Made by a program: the position numbers and the translations under genes. 64,000 bases of DNA from Streptomyces sp. BV286 (GTDB lineage Bacteria; Actinomycetota; Actinomycetes; Streptomycetales; Streptomycetaceae). The stretch lies in contig NZ_JAHRIB010000210.1 in the NCBI RefSeq assembly GCF_019090165.1, forward strand, positions 93,875 to 157,874. The letters are read 5' to 3'. A model generated the notes under the pieces. It worked only from the letters and a program-made list of their open reading frames with translations, did not search any database and was not told the DNA's origin. Of this stretch, positions 1 to 8,510 are shown one piece after another; positions within the stretch are counted from its first letter, which is position 1, and each line of letters starts with the position of its first letter.

Positions 1-2
1 AC

Positions 3-194
3 CTCAGCGGCGTGACCTTCATGGACTCCAGCGGCATCAACGTCCTGGTCCTCGCTCACCGGGCCACGAGCAGCGCTGAGGGTTGGCTGCGCATCGCCAA
101 CGCGTCGGAGGCTGTCCTGCGGGTCCTTCAGGTCGTCGGCCTGGACACGGTCATCCCCTGCCACCCCAGCGTCGAGGAGGCCCTGACCGCCTGA
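3..194 (+). CDS. STAS-domain anti-sigma factor antagonist, 5' truncated by window edge
   Basis: The reading frame is already open at the window edge and runs to TGA at 192-194, so only the C-terminal part of the protein is seen. It contains the STAS phosphorylation-site signature (FMDSSGINVL), in which the first Ser of DSSG is the residue phosphorylated by a partner anti-sigma kinase in the SpoIIAA/RsbV family. The distance from DSSG to the C-terminus fits a single-domain STAS protein of about 110 residues. The partner kinase is not visible. Compare the STAS gene at 59140, which lacks this Ser. Confidence 0.8.
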   Translation, partial: LSGVTFMDSSGINVLVLAHRATSSAEGWLRIANASEAVLRVLQVVGLDTVIPCHPSVEEALTA

Positions 195-254
195 TAAGGA
201 CCGTGAGCAAGGTTCACCGGATCCGGCCCCGCCCGCGGATCGTTCACTCGTCTG

Positions 255-1241
255 CTATTTGTCCAGCAGCGACATGTGGTGCTCGTTGTAGCGGTCCCCC
301 TGTACCCCGACGCGACCGGCTAGTTCGTTGAGGCCGGCCAATTCGTCGGCGGAAAGCGGGAGTTGGGTGGCGCCGATGTTTTCCTCGATGCGGGCGGTGC
401 GCCGGGTTCCGGGGATCGGCACGATCGACGGATGCTGCGCGAGGAGCCAGGCGAGCGCGACCTGCCCCGGCGTGGCGTCCTTGGCCCGCGCGAGCCCTGC
501 GACGTGCTCGACGAGTGCCTGGTTCGCCGCCCGGTTCTCGGCCGTGAACCGCGGAATGTTCGTGCGGACGTCGTCGGCGGCGAACGACGTCGACGCGTCC
601 ACCGTGCCGGTCAGGAACCCTTTGCCGAGCGGGCTGAAGGGCACGAACCCGATGCCGAGTTCTCCGCACGTCGGCAGGACCTCCGGCTCGGGATCCCGGG
701 TCCAGAGCGAATACTCGCTCTGGACCGCAGTCACCGGGTGGACCGCGTGGGCAAGACGGATGGTCTGCGCGCCGGCCTCCGAAAGCCCGAAATGGCGCAC
801 CTTGCCTTCCTCTACGAGCTCGCCCACCGTGCCGGCGACGTCTTCGATCGGCACGTCCGGATCGACGCGGTGCTGGTAGAACAGGTCGAGTGTCTCGACC
901 CTGAGACGTTTGAGGGAGGCCGCGGCGACGGCCCGGATCTGCTCGGGCCGGCTGTCGAGTCCAGCCGGGGCGCCGTTCTCGATGCGGAATCCGAACTTGG
1001 TGGCGATCACCGTCTGGTCCCGCACCGGAGCGAGGGCTTCTCCAAGAAGTTCCTCGTTGACGTAGGGGCCGTACACCTCCGCGGTGTCGAAGAACGTGAC
1101 TCCGCGGTCGACGGCGTCACGGAGTACGGCGATCATGTCGGTGCGATCGCCTGGGTTGGGGCCGTAGCTCTGGGACATTCCCATGACGCCGAGACCGATG
1201 GCGGAAACACGCAGGTCGCGTCCGAGCGTTCGAGTGTGCAT
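255..1241 (-). CDS. Aldo/keto reductase
   Basis: A 328-residue protein, full length for an AKR TIM barrel. It should reduce aldehydes or ketones with NADPH in the cytoplasm. The catalytic tetrad is visible: D52 and Y57 in FFDTAEVYG, K82 in ATKFG and H124 in FYQHRVD. The C-terminal cofactor region reads PIPGTRRTARIEENIGA, typical of the YajO/IolS-like group. The ATG is preceded by AGGAGG at good spacing. It ends about 60 bp from the STAS gene (convergent). Its substrate cannot be told. It is the first of many stand-alone redox genes in this region. Confidence 0.92.
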   Translation of the reverse strand: MHTRTLGRDLRVSAIGLGVMGMSQSYGPNPGDRTDMIAVLRDAVDRGVTFFDTAEVYGPYVNEELLGEALAPVRDQTVIATKFGFRIENGAPAGLDSRPEQIRAVAAASLKRLRVETLDLFYQHRVDPDVPIEDVAGTVGELVEEGKVRHFGLSEAGAQTIRLAHAVHPVTAVQSEYSLWTRDPEPEVLPTCGELGIGFVPFSPLGKGFLTGTVDASTSFAADDVRTNIPRFTAENRAANQALVEHVAGLARAKDATPGQVALAWLLAQHPSIVPIPGTRRTARIEENIGATQLPLSADELAGLNELAGRVGVQGDRYNEHHMSLLDK

Positions 1242-1491
1242 CTGTCTTTCCTCCTCGTAACTGTCAATGCCGGTGAGTGGGCTCCAGACCGCAGGAAGGC
1301 GGCCGCCGCAGAATCCGTAGTCGGCTGCTCAGCCGGGTAGCGGCAGGACCAGCCCATTGTGTCTGCGGGATGCTCTCCAGCTGCCTGGACACGGAGTCAC
1401 GCCGCCTCGGCCCCGGGGCGGGGCGTCGAGGGGACTCGACCGCGGCGGCAATTCCGGCGCCGTACCCGCTCGGTCCATGACGCGCAGTGGT

Positions 1492-2451
1492 TCACCGCGC
1501 GCTCTCCGGAAACAGGCGCTTGGCGTTCGCTGTCGTCAGCGAACGCCACGTAGTGCCCTTCGCCGGTGACTCGGCCGAGTCGATCGCCGCGAGGTGCGCG
1601 TCGGCCAGCGGCGCAGGCGTCCAGCAGTAGTCGCTGCCGAAGAGCAAGCGGTCAGGGTCGACGAGCTTCAGCAGGGCGGGGACCTGGCGTGGGAAGGCCG
1701 TGCCCGCCATGTCGTAGTACAGGCCGCGGAGTTGCTCCACCGCATCCTGGGTGGGCGACTTCTCCGCGGGCACGAACAGTCTCATGAACTCGTTGATGCG
1801 GTCGGCCAGGACAGGAAGCGCGCCACCGCAGTGCGGAACGATCACCTGCATGTTCGGATGACGTGTCAGGACGCCCGCCATGACCAGGTCTGTGACGGTG
1901 CGGGCCGTGTCGAAGATGTACTCGATCATCGGCCGTGGCCTTCCGAGTGCCGACTGTTCCCAGCACACCGGCGAGGTGGGGTGCAGGAAGACCACGGCCC
2001 GCCGGCGGTCGAGTTCCGCGAAGACGGGGTCAAGGCGCCGATCCCCCAGGTACACGCCCTGCGTGTGAGTCAGCAACGCGACACCGTCGGCGCCGAGTTC
2101 GTCGAAGGCGAAGGCGATCTCCTCCAACGCGCCCTCCACGTCCGGGAGGGGAAGCGACACGAAGTTGCCGAAGCGGCCCGGGTGGTCGCGGGTCAGTTCG
2201 GCGGTGTACTCGTTGACGCGCCGGGCCAGGCGGCACGCAGCCTTGTCGTCGCCGAAGTGCACTCCGGGCGAGGACATGGACAGCATCGCGGTCTCGATGC
2301 CGTTGCGGTCCATCAGGTCCAGGTGTGCCCGCACGGACCAGGAGGGCCAACTGCCCATGCCGTCGGGGTGGGTGTGGCCCGCCTCTGTCGCCTGTTGGAC
2401 GTAGAAGTCGGGCAGGAGGTGGGCGTGTACGTCGATGAGGCCGGAGGACAT
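1492..2451 (-). CDS. Amidohydrolase 2 family metal-dependent hydrolase/decarboxylase
   Basis: A 319-residue TIM-barrel amidohydrolase of the ACMSD-like (amidohydrolase 2) family. The N-terminal metal motif is H9-A-H11 in IDVHAHL. Further ligands lie in VFLHPTSP, VIVPHCGGALP and the late Asp of LLFGSDYCW. Members decarboxylate or hydrolyse small aromatic or keto-acid substrates. The ATG at 2451 was chosen because GAAGGA lies just upstream and homology begins exactly there; the frame stays open upstream without meaning. The neighbouring carboxymuconolactone decarboxylase, cupin and dehydrogenase genes suggest a ring-cleavage or aromatic-fragment context (inference). Confidence 0.88.
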   Translation of the reverse strand: MSSGLIDVHAHLLPDFYVQQATEAGHTHPDGMGSWPSWSVRAHLDLMDRNGIETAMLSMSSPGVHFGDDKAACRLARRVNEYTAELTRDHPGRFGNFVSLPLPDVEGALEEIAFAFDELGADGVALLTHTQGVYLGDRRLDPVFAELDRRRAVVFLHPTSPVCWEQSALGRPRPMIEYIFDTARTVTDLVMAGVLTRHPNMQVIVPHCGGALPVLADRINEFMRLFVPAEKSPTQDAVEQLRGLYYDMAGTAFPRQVPALLKLVDPDRLLFGSDYCWTPAPLADAHLAAIDSAESPAKGTTWRSLTTANAKRLFPESAR

Positions 2452-2522
2452 GACCAGAAGTCCTTCTCGTAGGGCTTGGCCCGAGGCGGGGCGGCGCGAG
2501 GGCGGGTGTCGGGCTGCTCGGC

Positions 2523-4109
2523 TCACTCCACCTGTTCGCGTCCCGCCAGCCGCACCTCTTCGTTGTCCAGGGCTGCCTGGAGGCGGCGCAGCACGGTGTC
2601 GTCGATGTTGCGTTCGTCGCGCAGGCGGACGACCGTGGCGCGTTTGTGGGCGATGAGAGCGAGGCGCAGGTCGGTGTAGTGGCGGTTGTGGAGCAGGGCC
2701 GGATCTCCGTCGGAGCCCGCGCCTCTGGCCCGTACGGTGGCCAGGTGGGCCTCGTACTCCTGGCGCAGCCACTCCATGACCTTCGGGGTGGTGCCCAGTT
2801 CACCGGCGAGTTGCGGAAGCGCCCGGAGGGCTTCTTCGGTTGCCGTGGTGTCGGCCAGGACCTCTTCCTCGTCGGCGGAGGTGTCGTGCGGCAGCCGGGC
2901 CCAACGCACCACGCGCGGCAGCAGTAGTCCCTGCACCACGAGGGTCACCACGATGACGCCGGAGGTGACGAAGACGATGAAGTCACGGTCGGGGAAGGGA
3001 CCGCCGGAGTCGAGGGTCTCAGGCACCGAGAGCGCCACCGCGAGTGACACCGCGCCCCGGAACCCCGCGAACCCGCTGACCACGCGTGCCCGGTGACTCA
3101 TTCGCCGTAGCCGTTGCTCGGGACGGCGGTCGATGGCGCGGATCAGGTAGGCGGAGGCGAAGAGGAACGCGAAGCGGACCGCGACCAGGACGATACTGAC
3201 CACGCCGATCGCGATCAGGGCGTCCTGGAGGTCGGACCGGTTCAAGTGGCGTAGCGCGTACTGGAGTTCCACTCCGACCAGGACGAACAGGGTGCCGTTG
3301 ATGATGAAGGTGAGCAGGGGCCAGAAGGCCAGGGCCTGGCGGCGGTGCTCGGCACGGATGAGGCTCGGAGCCACCTGGGCCATGATCAGCCCGCTCACGA
3401 CGACCGCGAGGACGCCGGAGGCGTGGATCATCTCGGCGAGCAGATAGGCGGTGAACGGCGCCAGGATCATGACGAGGTTCCCCAACAGGGGATCTTCCAG
3501 GCGGCGCCGCAGGTTCATGTTGACCCAGGCGACCGCCACACCGACCGCGGCCCCTCCGCCGTACGCCAGGAGGAACAGTGCGCCGACGTGCGGAAGAGTG
3601 AGGTGTTCCTCGCCGACGGTGATACCGACCGCCAGACCGAAGATGACCAGGGCGGTGCCGTCGTTGACGAGGCTTTCCGCGCGCAGCACGGTGACCTGAC
3701 GGCGCGGCAGTGCGCGGGCCAGGACGCCCACCGCGGTCGCGTCGGTGGGAGCCACGGCGGCGCCCAGCGCCCATGCCGGTCCCCACGGCAGCCCGAGCGC
3801 GTGCCCGGCGACCGCGACGGCCCCTGCGGTGAGGATCACGAGGACCGTGCTGAGCAGGGCGATTCCGCGCAGGTTCGTACGGATCTCCCGCATGGACGTG
3901 GTGAGGCTCTCCCAGTACAGCAACACCGGCAGGAAGAGCAGCAGCACCACTTCCGGGGGAAGCTGTGTCTGGCGCACGGCGGGGACCAGCCCGACGAGGG
4001 CACCCACGACCAGCAGCACGACGGGCGGTGCTACACCCAGGCGCTGCGCGACGAACTGGCCGACCAACACGGCCACACCCAGGAGTACAACGAGTTCGAG
4101 ACCGATCAC
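2523..4109 (-). CDS. Na+/H+ antiporter (CPA1-type)
   Basis: A 528-residue membrane protein with about 12 hydrophobic segments over residues 1-410, followed by a charged cytoplasmic tail of about 110 residues. Core CPA1 motifs are present: APTDATAV and the ESLVNDGTALV segment carrying the ion-exchange acidic pair. The start is GTG at 4109, preceded by AGGAG at 8-nt spacing; a longer reading to 4166 adds a non-hydrophobic, unconserved leader. Likely role: exchange of cytoplasmic Na+ or K+ for protons at the cell membrane. It lies 71 bp before the amidohydrolase gene on the same strand. Confidence 0.88.
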   Translation of the reverse strand: MIGLELVVLLGVAVLVGQFVAQRLGVAPPVVLLVVGALVGLVPAVRQTQLPPEVVLLLFLPVLLYWESLTTSMREIRTNLRGIALLSTVLVILTAGAVAVAGHALGLPWGPAWALGAAVAPTDATAVGVLARALPRRQVTVLRAESLVNDGTALVIFGLAVGITVGEEHLTLPHVGALFLLAYGGGAAVGVAVAWVNMNLRRRLEDPLLGNLVMILAPFTAYLLAEMIHASGVLAVVVSGLIMAQVAPSLIRAEHRRQALAFWPLLTFIINGTLFVLVGVELQYALRHLNRSDLQDALIAIGVVSIVLVAVRFAFLFASAYLIRAIDRRPEQRLRRMSHRARVVSGFAGFRGAVSLAVALSVPETLDSGGPFPDRDFIVFVTSGVIVVTLVVQGLLLPRVVRWARLPHDTSADEEEVLADTTATEEALRALPQLAGELGTTPKVMEWLRQEYEAHLATVRARGAGSDGDPALLHNRHYTDLRLALIAHKRATVVRLRDERNIDDTVLRRLQAALDNEEVRLAGREQVE

Positions 4110-4173
4110 GGGGCTTGCTCCTGAGTCGGGCGAACGACTGGCGGGAGGCCAGTGGCCGCCGGGCACGTCGTAC

Positions 4174-4974
4174 TCATCTGGGCACCAGCTTCAGCGTCGT
4201 GGCGCGTGCGGCGACCATGGGATTGACGTACGCGCCGCCGAAGCGGCCGTACTTGGTGCGGTACGCGCTGTCGATGCGGTCGTTGAGGCCGGAGTCAGGC
4301 GCCTCGACGAAGGTGACGTCCTTGTCGACGCCGCCGGAGCGGATGCTCCCCGCGTGGCTCGTGCTGGCCGTGCGCCACCAGCCGCCGTCCGTCCCCCGGA
4401 AGGAGCGGACGTACAGGTCGTCACCGTCACGGACGACCCAGATCGGCACCGGCCGGTGCGGGGTGCCGTCACGCCGGAGCGGTGAGACCTCCAACTCGTC
4501 CGCTCCCCCGATGCGGTCGAGCTCGTCGCTCGTCCACGCAGGCGTCAGCGCGGCGGGAGTGGTGGTGAGCGGTTCACCGAGGTGGGTGCGGGTGATGCCG
4601 AGCGAGTCCTCGAAGACGCGGCAGTCGGCGATCAGGCCCTCGGCGACGGCGAAGCGCAGGATCATCTCGCTTTCGAGCACCTGCCCCGAGGGGTGGAACC
4701 GGGAGGTGTACCGGCCCGGCACCAGGACCCGTCCGTCGGCCTCCACCATGGTGCCCAGCTCGAAGGCGAGCGGCTCGACCGCGGCGAAGAACGCGGTGAG
4801 GGACTGCCGGATCTCCTCCGGACCGGTGCGGGCCCCGGCCCAGGGGGTCAGCGCCGGGTCACCCGGGATCGTCCACGTCACGTCGGGAGCGAAGTGGACG
4901 AGGATCCGCTCCAGGTCGCGTGTGCCGAAGGCCTCGAAGTACGCCTCGACGGTGGCGATCGCCTCGCTGGTCAT
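4174..4974 (-). CDS. SnoaL-like domain fused to DUF2255 domain
   Basis: A 266-residue protein. Residues 1-130 are a SnoaL/NTF2-like cone fold (VEAYFEAFGTRDLERILVHF followed by TWTIPGDP). Residues 150-266 match the DUF2255 family (PIWVVRDGDDLYVRSFRGTD, then GGVDKDVTF and DSAYRTKYGRF). Both families are usually separate small proteins, so this is a fusion. The ATG at 4974 sits at the natural start of the SnoaL fold, with only a weak ribosome site. No enzymatic activity is established; NTF2-like pockets often bind small hydrophobic molecules. It is likely co-transcribed with the dehydrogenase just upstream. Confidence 0.82.
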   Translation of the reverse strand: MTSEAIATVEAYFEAFGTRDLERILVHFAPDVTWTIPGDPALTPWAGARTGPEEIRQSLTAFFAAVEPLAFELGTMVEADGRVLVPGRYTSRFHPSGQVLESEMILRFAVAEGLIADCRVFEDSLGITRTHLGEPLTTTPAALTPAWTSDELDRIGGADELEVSPLRRDGTPHRPVPIWVVRDGDDLYVRSFRGTDGGWWRTASTSHAGSIRSGGVDKDVTFVEAPDSGLNDRIDSAYRTKYGRFGGAYVNPMVAARATTLKLVPR

Positions 4975-5093
4975 GACTGCCGGTCCGTTCTGCTCGGTGG
5001 CTGCGGCGGTCGAACGGCCGCTGCTCCTCCTGGTGGTGCCGGCGGCGGTGGGCGCTGCCGACAGCGCCCACCACCGCCGGGGCTCTTTTCGGA

Positions 5094-6110
5094 TCAGGGA
5101 CGCAGCAGCGTCTTGACGGCGCGGCGATCGGCCATGGCCTTGTAGCCTTCGGCGGCCTCGTCCAGGGGCAGGGTGAGGTCGAAGACCCTGCCCGGGTTGA
5201 TACGGCCGCTGAGGACGCGGTCGATCAGGTCGGGAAGGTAGGCCCGCACAGGGGCGGGGCCACCGCGCAGACCTACGTGGGAGAAGAAGAGCTGCTGGCC
5301 GTCGATCTGCGTGCCGTGGGGGAATCCGACGAAGCCGACGTTGCCACCCGGGCGGGCGGACTGCAGGCCCTGGTGCATCGACTCCTGCGTGCCGACACAC
5401 TCGAGGACCGAGTCGGCACCGATACCGTTGGTCAGTTCCTTGACGCGGGCCACGCCTTCCTCGCCCCGTTCGGTGACGATGTCGGTGGCTCCGAACTCCA
5501 GGGCCAGCTTCTGCCGGGACTCGTGGCGGCTCATGGCGATGATGCGTTCGGCGCCCAGTTCCTTGGCGGCGATGACGCCGGACAGGCCCACCGCGCCGTC
5601 ACCGACAACCACGGCCGTCGAACCGGGCTTGACCTCGGCGGCCTTGGCCGCGTACCAGCCCGTGCCCATGACGTCGGACAGGGTCAGCAGGCTCGGGATC
5701 AGCTCCTCGTCCGGCTCCTCCGGGGTGGTGACCAGGGTGCCGTCGGCGAGGGGGATGCGGACGTACTCGGCCTGGGCGCCGTTCACCCACTGCGCGTGCC
5801 GGCAGGAGGTCTGGTAGCCGGCCTGGCAGATCGGGCAGGTGTTGTCGGAGGCGACGAAGGAGCCGATGACGAACTGGCCCGGCCTGACGCTCGACACGTC
5901 GCTGCCGACCTCCTCGACGATGCCGACGTACTCGTGGCCGATCGGCTGCGGCTCGGTGACCGGCAGAACACCCCGGTAGCTCCACAGGTCGGAGCCGCAC
6001 ACGCAGGCGGCGACGGTGCGGATGATCGCGTCCGTCGGTGCGGTGATCTTCGGTTCCGGGGCGTTCTCCACCCTGATGTCCCCGGGCGCGTGAATGATGG
6101 TTGCTCGCAT
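5094..6110 (-). CDS. Zinc-dependent alcohol dehydrogenase (MDR family)
   Basis: A 338-residue medium-chain dehydrogenase. The catalytic zinc Cys is in CVCGSDLWSYRG and GHEYVGIVEEVG holds the His/Glu of the zinc site. The structural-zinc cysteines appear as CPICQAGYQTSC. The nucleotide-binding Rossmann turn is GDGAVGLSG. The start codon has GAGAAGG upstream. It should oxidise or reduce an alcohol/aldehyde with NAD(P). It is closely similar in layout to the gene at 33280, so the two are probably paralogues. It follows the cupin gene after 36 bp. Confidence 0.9.
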   Translation of the reverse strand: MRATIIHAPGDIRVENAPEPKITAPTDAIIRTVAACVCGSDLWSYRGVLPVTEPQPIGHEYVGIVEEVGSDVSSVRPGQFVIGSFVASDNTCPICQAGYQTSCRHAQWVNGAQAEYVRIPLADGTLVTTPEEPDEELIPSLLTLSDVMGTGWYAAKAAEVKPGSTAVVVGDGAVGLSGVIAAKELGAERIIAMSRHESRQKLALEFGATDIVTERGEEGVARVKELTNGIGADSVLECVGTQESMHQGLQSARPGGNVGFVGFPHGTQIDGQQLFFSHVGLRGGPAPVRAYLPDLIDRVLSGRINPGRVFDLTLPLDEAAEGYKAMADRRAVKTLLRP

Positions 6111-6146
6111 GATGCCTTCTCAGCTCTTGTCGGGTCCGTCGTGGCC

Positions 6147-6554
6147 TCAGGGGTGCGTACGGGTGCTGACGCGCGGGCCGTTGTACTCGTCGTCGGAGAC
6201 GTGTTCGAGCCACGTGGCGTCGTCCGTCTCCCACAGGGCGAGGTGGCTCATGAACTGGCCGGGCGCGGCGCCGTGCCAGTGCTCCTCACCGGGGGGTGTG
6301 TGGATGACGTCGCCGGGGTGTGCCTCGATGATGTCGCCGCCGCGGGACTGCACGAGCGCGACGCCCTCGACGATGTAGAGGGTCTGACCCAGGGCGTGGG
6401 AGTGCCACGCGGTGCGGGCGCCGGGTGTGAACCGGACCATGTTCGCCCGCATCCGGGAGGGCTCCTCGCCGCGGTGGATCACGTCGGCGTAGGCGTCGCC
6501 GGTGAACCATTCGGCAGGAAGCTTCACGGTGGGAGGCTGCGTCAGCAGTTCCAT
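6147..6554 (-). CDS. Cupin-domain protein
   Basis: A 135-residue single-cupin protein. Motif 1 reads PGARTAWHSHALGQTLYIVE and motif 2 reads PGDVIHTPPGEEHWHGA, with the His/His/Glu/His metal ligands retained. The family resembles proteins paired with carboxymuconolactone decarboxylase-like genes. The ATG has AGAGGGA upstream. It sits 69 bp after the carboxymuconolactone decarboxylase-like gene and before the dehydrogenase, so the three probably form one leftward operon. It may be an isomerase, an oxygenase or a small-molecule sensor. Confidence 0.9.
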   Translation of the reverse strand: MELLTQPPTVKLPAEWFTGDAYADVIHRGEEPSRMRANMVRFTPGARTAWHSHALGQTLYIVEGVALVQSRGGDIIEAHPGDVIHTPPGEEHWHGAAPGQFMSHLALWETDDATWLEHVSDDEYNGPRVSTRTHP

Positions 6555-6623
6555 GGTGCGTCGTCCCTCTGGTGTGGCGGTATGTGGGGAGAGCCCGCGA
6601 CGTGGGGTGCGGGCGGAAAGGCG

Positions 6624-6956
6624 TCAGCCCGACTGGTCGGACTTCTCCACGATGTCCTTGAGCTGGGTCATCGCGGTCATGGCGTTGGGCCATCCGGTGT
6701 AGAAGGCCAGATGGGTGATGGCCTCGACCAGCTCGTCCTTGGTCACGCCGTTCTCCAGCGCCTTGCCGAGGTGGAAGCCGAGCTGGTCGGCCCGGTACAG
6801 GGCGGCGAGAGCGGTGACGGTGACCAGGCTGCGGTCGCGCGGGGACAGACCCGGCCGCTCCCAGATGTCGCCGAACAGGACGGTGTCGGTCACCTCCGCG
6901 AGCTTGGGGGCGAACTCCTGGATGGCCGGCGGCGCGAACTTCTTCCGTTCGGACAT
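6624..6956 (-). CDS. Carboxymuconolactone decarboxylase family protein
   Basis: A 110-residue all-helical protein with the family core (DRSLVTVTALAALYRADQL, then HLGKALENGVTKDEL and ITHLAFYTGWPNAM). It lacks the CxxC of AhpD-type members, so it should not be a thiol peroxidase partner. It is closer to gamma-carboxymuconolactone decarboxylase-like proteins. AAGGAG precedes the ATG. It is the first gene of the probable leftward operon CMD-cupin-dehydrogenase-SnoaL/DUF2255, whose promoter should lie between here and 7530. Confidence 0.9.
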   Translation of the reverse strand: MSERKKFAPPAIQEFAPKLAEVTDTVLFGDIWERPGLSPRDRSLVTVTALAALYRADQLGFHLGKALENGVTKDELVEAITHLAFYTGWPNAMTAMTQLKDIVEKSDQSG

Positions 6957-7017
6957 GGGGTGGTGCTCCTTGCGTGTGTGGGGGATTTCAGGCTGCCCGG
7001 TCTTCGGCCGGGCTGGG

Positions 7018-7251
7018 TCAGTGCTGACCGTGGAGCGGGGTGAGCTCGGCGAGGGCGTACCTGTGCCCCTGCCGGAAAATGGTCCGGCGTCGTCTCGTCG
7101 ACTTCCTCGGGCTCGCTGTGTTCGTGGAGGGTCGGCTCGCCGAAGTCCTCGCCGTACGGAGGAGACCGGCGCGGGCGGCGAAGCCGTCGGGAGTATGCAG
7201 GTGGCCGCTCGGCGTCAGGCCATCGCTGACGAAGGTGACATCCGTCCGCAC
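7018..7251 (-). pseudogene. Truncated alpha/beta hydrolase remnant
   Basis: A GTG-started 77-codon frame whose first 25 residues (TFVSDGLTPSGHLHTPDG) look like the N-terminal strand of the alpha/beta hydrolases found intact at 12834 and 29382. After that the frame becomes Arg/Ser/Thr-rich and unlike any hydrolase, so a frameshift or deletion is likely. No nucleophile elbow or catalytic His is left. It lies between the carboxymuconolactone decarboxylase-like gene and the first XRE regulator, where an intact hydrolase target would be expected by analogy with the other loci. Only the N-terminal match supports the call. Confidence 0.45.
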
Positions 7252-7476
7252 TGTCTTCGCTCGCCTCCTCCACCTGCCGCAGGGAAATCCGGAATATCGG
7301 CGACGTACGGAAGGAAATTCCAGTCAGCGGGCTGGCCGTCCCTCCTGATCGGGCAAATTCTCCCCGCAGGTCGATAGACCGACAGGCCGATTTCGGTCGC
7401 CGAACTCGCCATCGACCCTGCCACCCTCACGGGGACCCGCAAAGGGGAGAATTCCATCCGGAGGATCACTTATCCA

Positions 7477-7497
7477 GGGGAGAAATCCTTACCCCCC
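7477..7497. promoter_or_regulatory. G-run/C-run element upstream of XRE regulator (copy A)
   Basis: GGGGA, 10 nt, then CCCCCC, about 35 bp before the regulator start at 7531. A second half-site, GGGGAGAATTCC, lies at 7444-7455. Similar elements precede the genes at 8511, 12630, 13745, 29382 and 37607/37743. I infer an operator for the MmyB-like XRE regulators. Confidence 0.45.
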
Positions 7498-7530
7498 TCG
7501 TGGAGACCGCGCGGTGCGAGACTGACGGTC

Positions 7531-8400
7531 ATGACCAGCGACGCGCATGTGAACGAGCTGGGATCATTCCTCAAGGCGCGGAGAGCCGAGTTGAGCCCGC
7601 GCACCGTCGGCCTGCCCGACACCGGTGGGCGGCGGGTGCCCGGCCTGCGCAGGGAGGAGGTCGCCCTGCTCGCCGCCATCAGCACCGACTACTACACGCG
7701 GCTGGAACAGGGCCGCATCCAGCCGTCCGCGTCAGTGCTGGCGGCCCTGGCCCATGTCCTGCATCTGTCCGATCACCAGCGTGACCACCTGTTCGAGCTG
7801 GCCGGCCGGCAGAGGGCACGACACCGCCGCCCGGCCGCACAGACGGCGCACCCGCAGTTGCGCCGCCTGCTCGACGATCTCACCACGAGTCCCGGCGTGG
7901 TGATCGGCCGTCGTATGGACATCCTGGCGTGGAATGCGCTCGCCGCCGCCCTGCTCACCGACTTCGCGAAGGTGCCGGAAGACAAGCGGAACTGCGCCCG
8001 CATCCTCTTCACCGACCCGTCCATGCGGGCGCTGTACGCGGACTGGCGTGCGGTCGCCCGTGGCTGCGTGTCCCATCTGCGCGTGACGGCCGCCAGATAC
8101 CCGGACGATCCGCGGCTTACCAGTCTGGTCGGCGAACTCTCCATGCGGGACAGCGACTTCGGGCAATGGTGGGGAAGCCGTCGTGCCCCGTCACGCGGTG
8201 CGGCCATGAAGAGGTTCCACCACCCCCTCGTCGGTGCACTCGTCCTCGACTGGGACACCTTCACCTGTGGCAGCGATCCCGAGCAGGAACTCGTCGTCTG
8301 GACGGCGGAGCCCGGCACACCGTCGTACGACGGGCTCCGCGCCCTCGCCTCACGGGCCGCCGGTCGGCTCAGCGGGCCCGCAGTCGACCAGGTCGACTGA
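7531..8400 (+). CDS. XRE family regulator with MmyB-like ligand-binding domain (paralogue 1)
   Basis: A 289-residue regulator. Residues 1-75 form an XRE helix-turn-helix (VPGLRREEVALLAAISTDYY, then TRLEQGR). Residues 100-280 form the MmyB-like sensor domain (DILAWNALAAALLTDF, later HPLVGALVLDWDTF and AEPGTPSYDGL). In Streptomyces such regulators usually sit beside, and control, oxidoreductase or hydrolase genes. The likely target here is the degraded hydrolase and operon on the left. It is strongly similar to the genes at 8511, 9812 and 37743. Confidence 0.92.
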   Translation: MTSDAHVNELGSFLKARRAELSPRTVGLPDTGGRRVPGLRREEVALLAAISTDYYTRLEQGRIQPSASVLAALAHVLHLSDHQRDHLFELAGRQRARHRRPAAQTAHPQLRRLLDDLTTSPGVVIGRRMDILAWNALAAALLTDFAKVPEDKRNCARILFTDPSMRALYADWRAVARGCVSHLRVTAARYPDDPRLTSLVGELSMRDSDFGQWWGSRRAPSRGAAMKRFHHPLVGALVLDWDTFTCGSDPEQELVVWTAEPGTPSYDGLRALASRAAGRLSGPAVDQVD

Positions 8401-8457
8401 CATAACGGTGTGATCCGGCCCGCCGACTCGGGAAAGCCCGGGTGATTGCCAGACACT

Positions 8458-8475
8458 GGGAGAAAACTCTCCCCC
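8458..8475. promoter_or_regulatory. Palindromic G-run/C-run operator (copy B)
   Basis: GGGAGA-AAAC-TCTCCC is a perfect 6-bp inverted repeat with two further C residues, 36 bp before the start of the XRE gene at 8511. It is the most symmetric copy of the recurring element and probably an autoregulatory site. Confidence 0.5.
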
Positions 8476-8510
8476 TCATTTTCCAGGCGAACGCTGCGAC
8501 ACTGGCTGCT

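Noticed and set aside
363..1340. Long open frame on the opposite strand of the aldo/keto reductase gene
   Set aside because: It is the mirror of a well-conserved gene; composition is Arg/Asp/Gly-rich with no family features. Many such mirrors occur in this high-G+C DNA.
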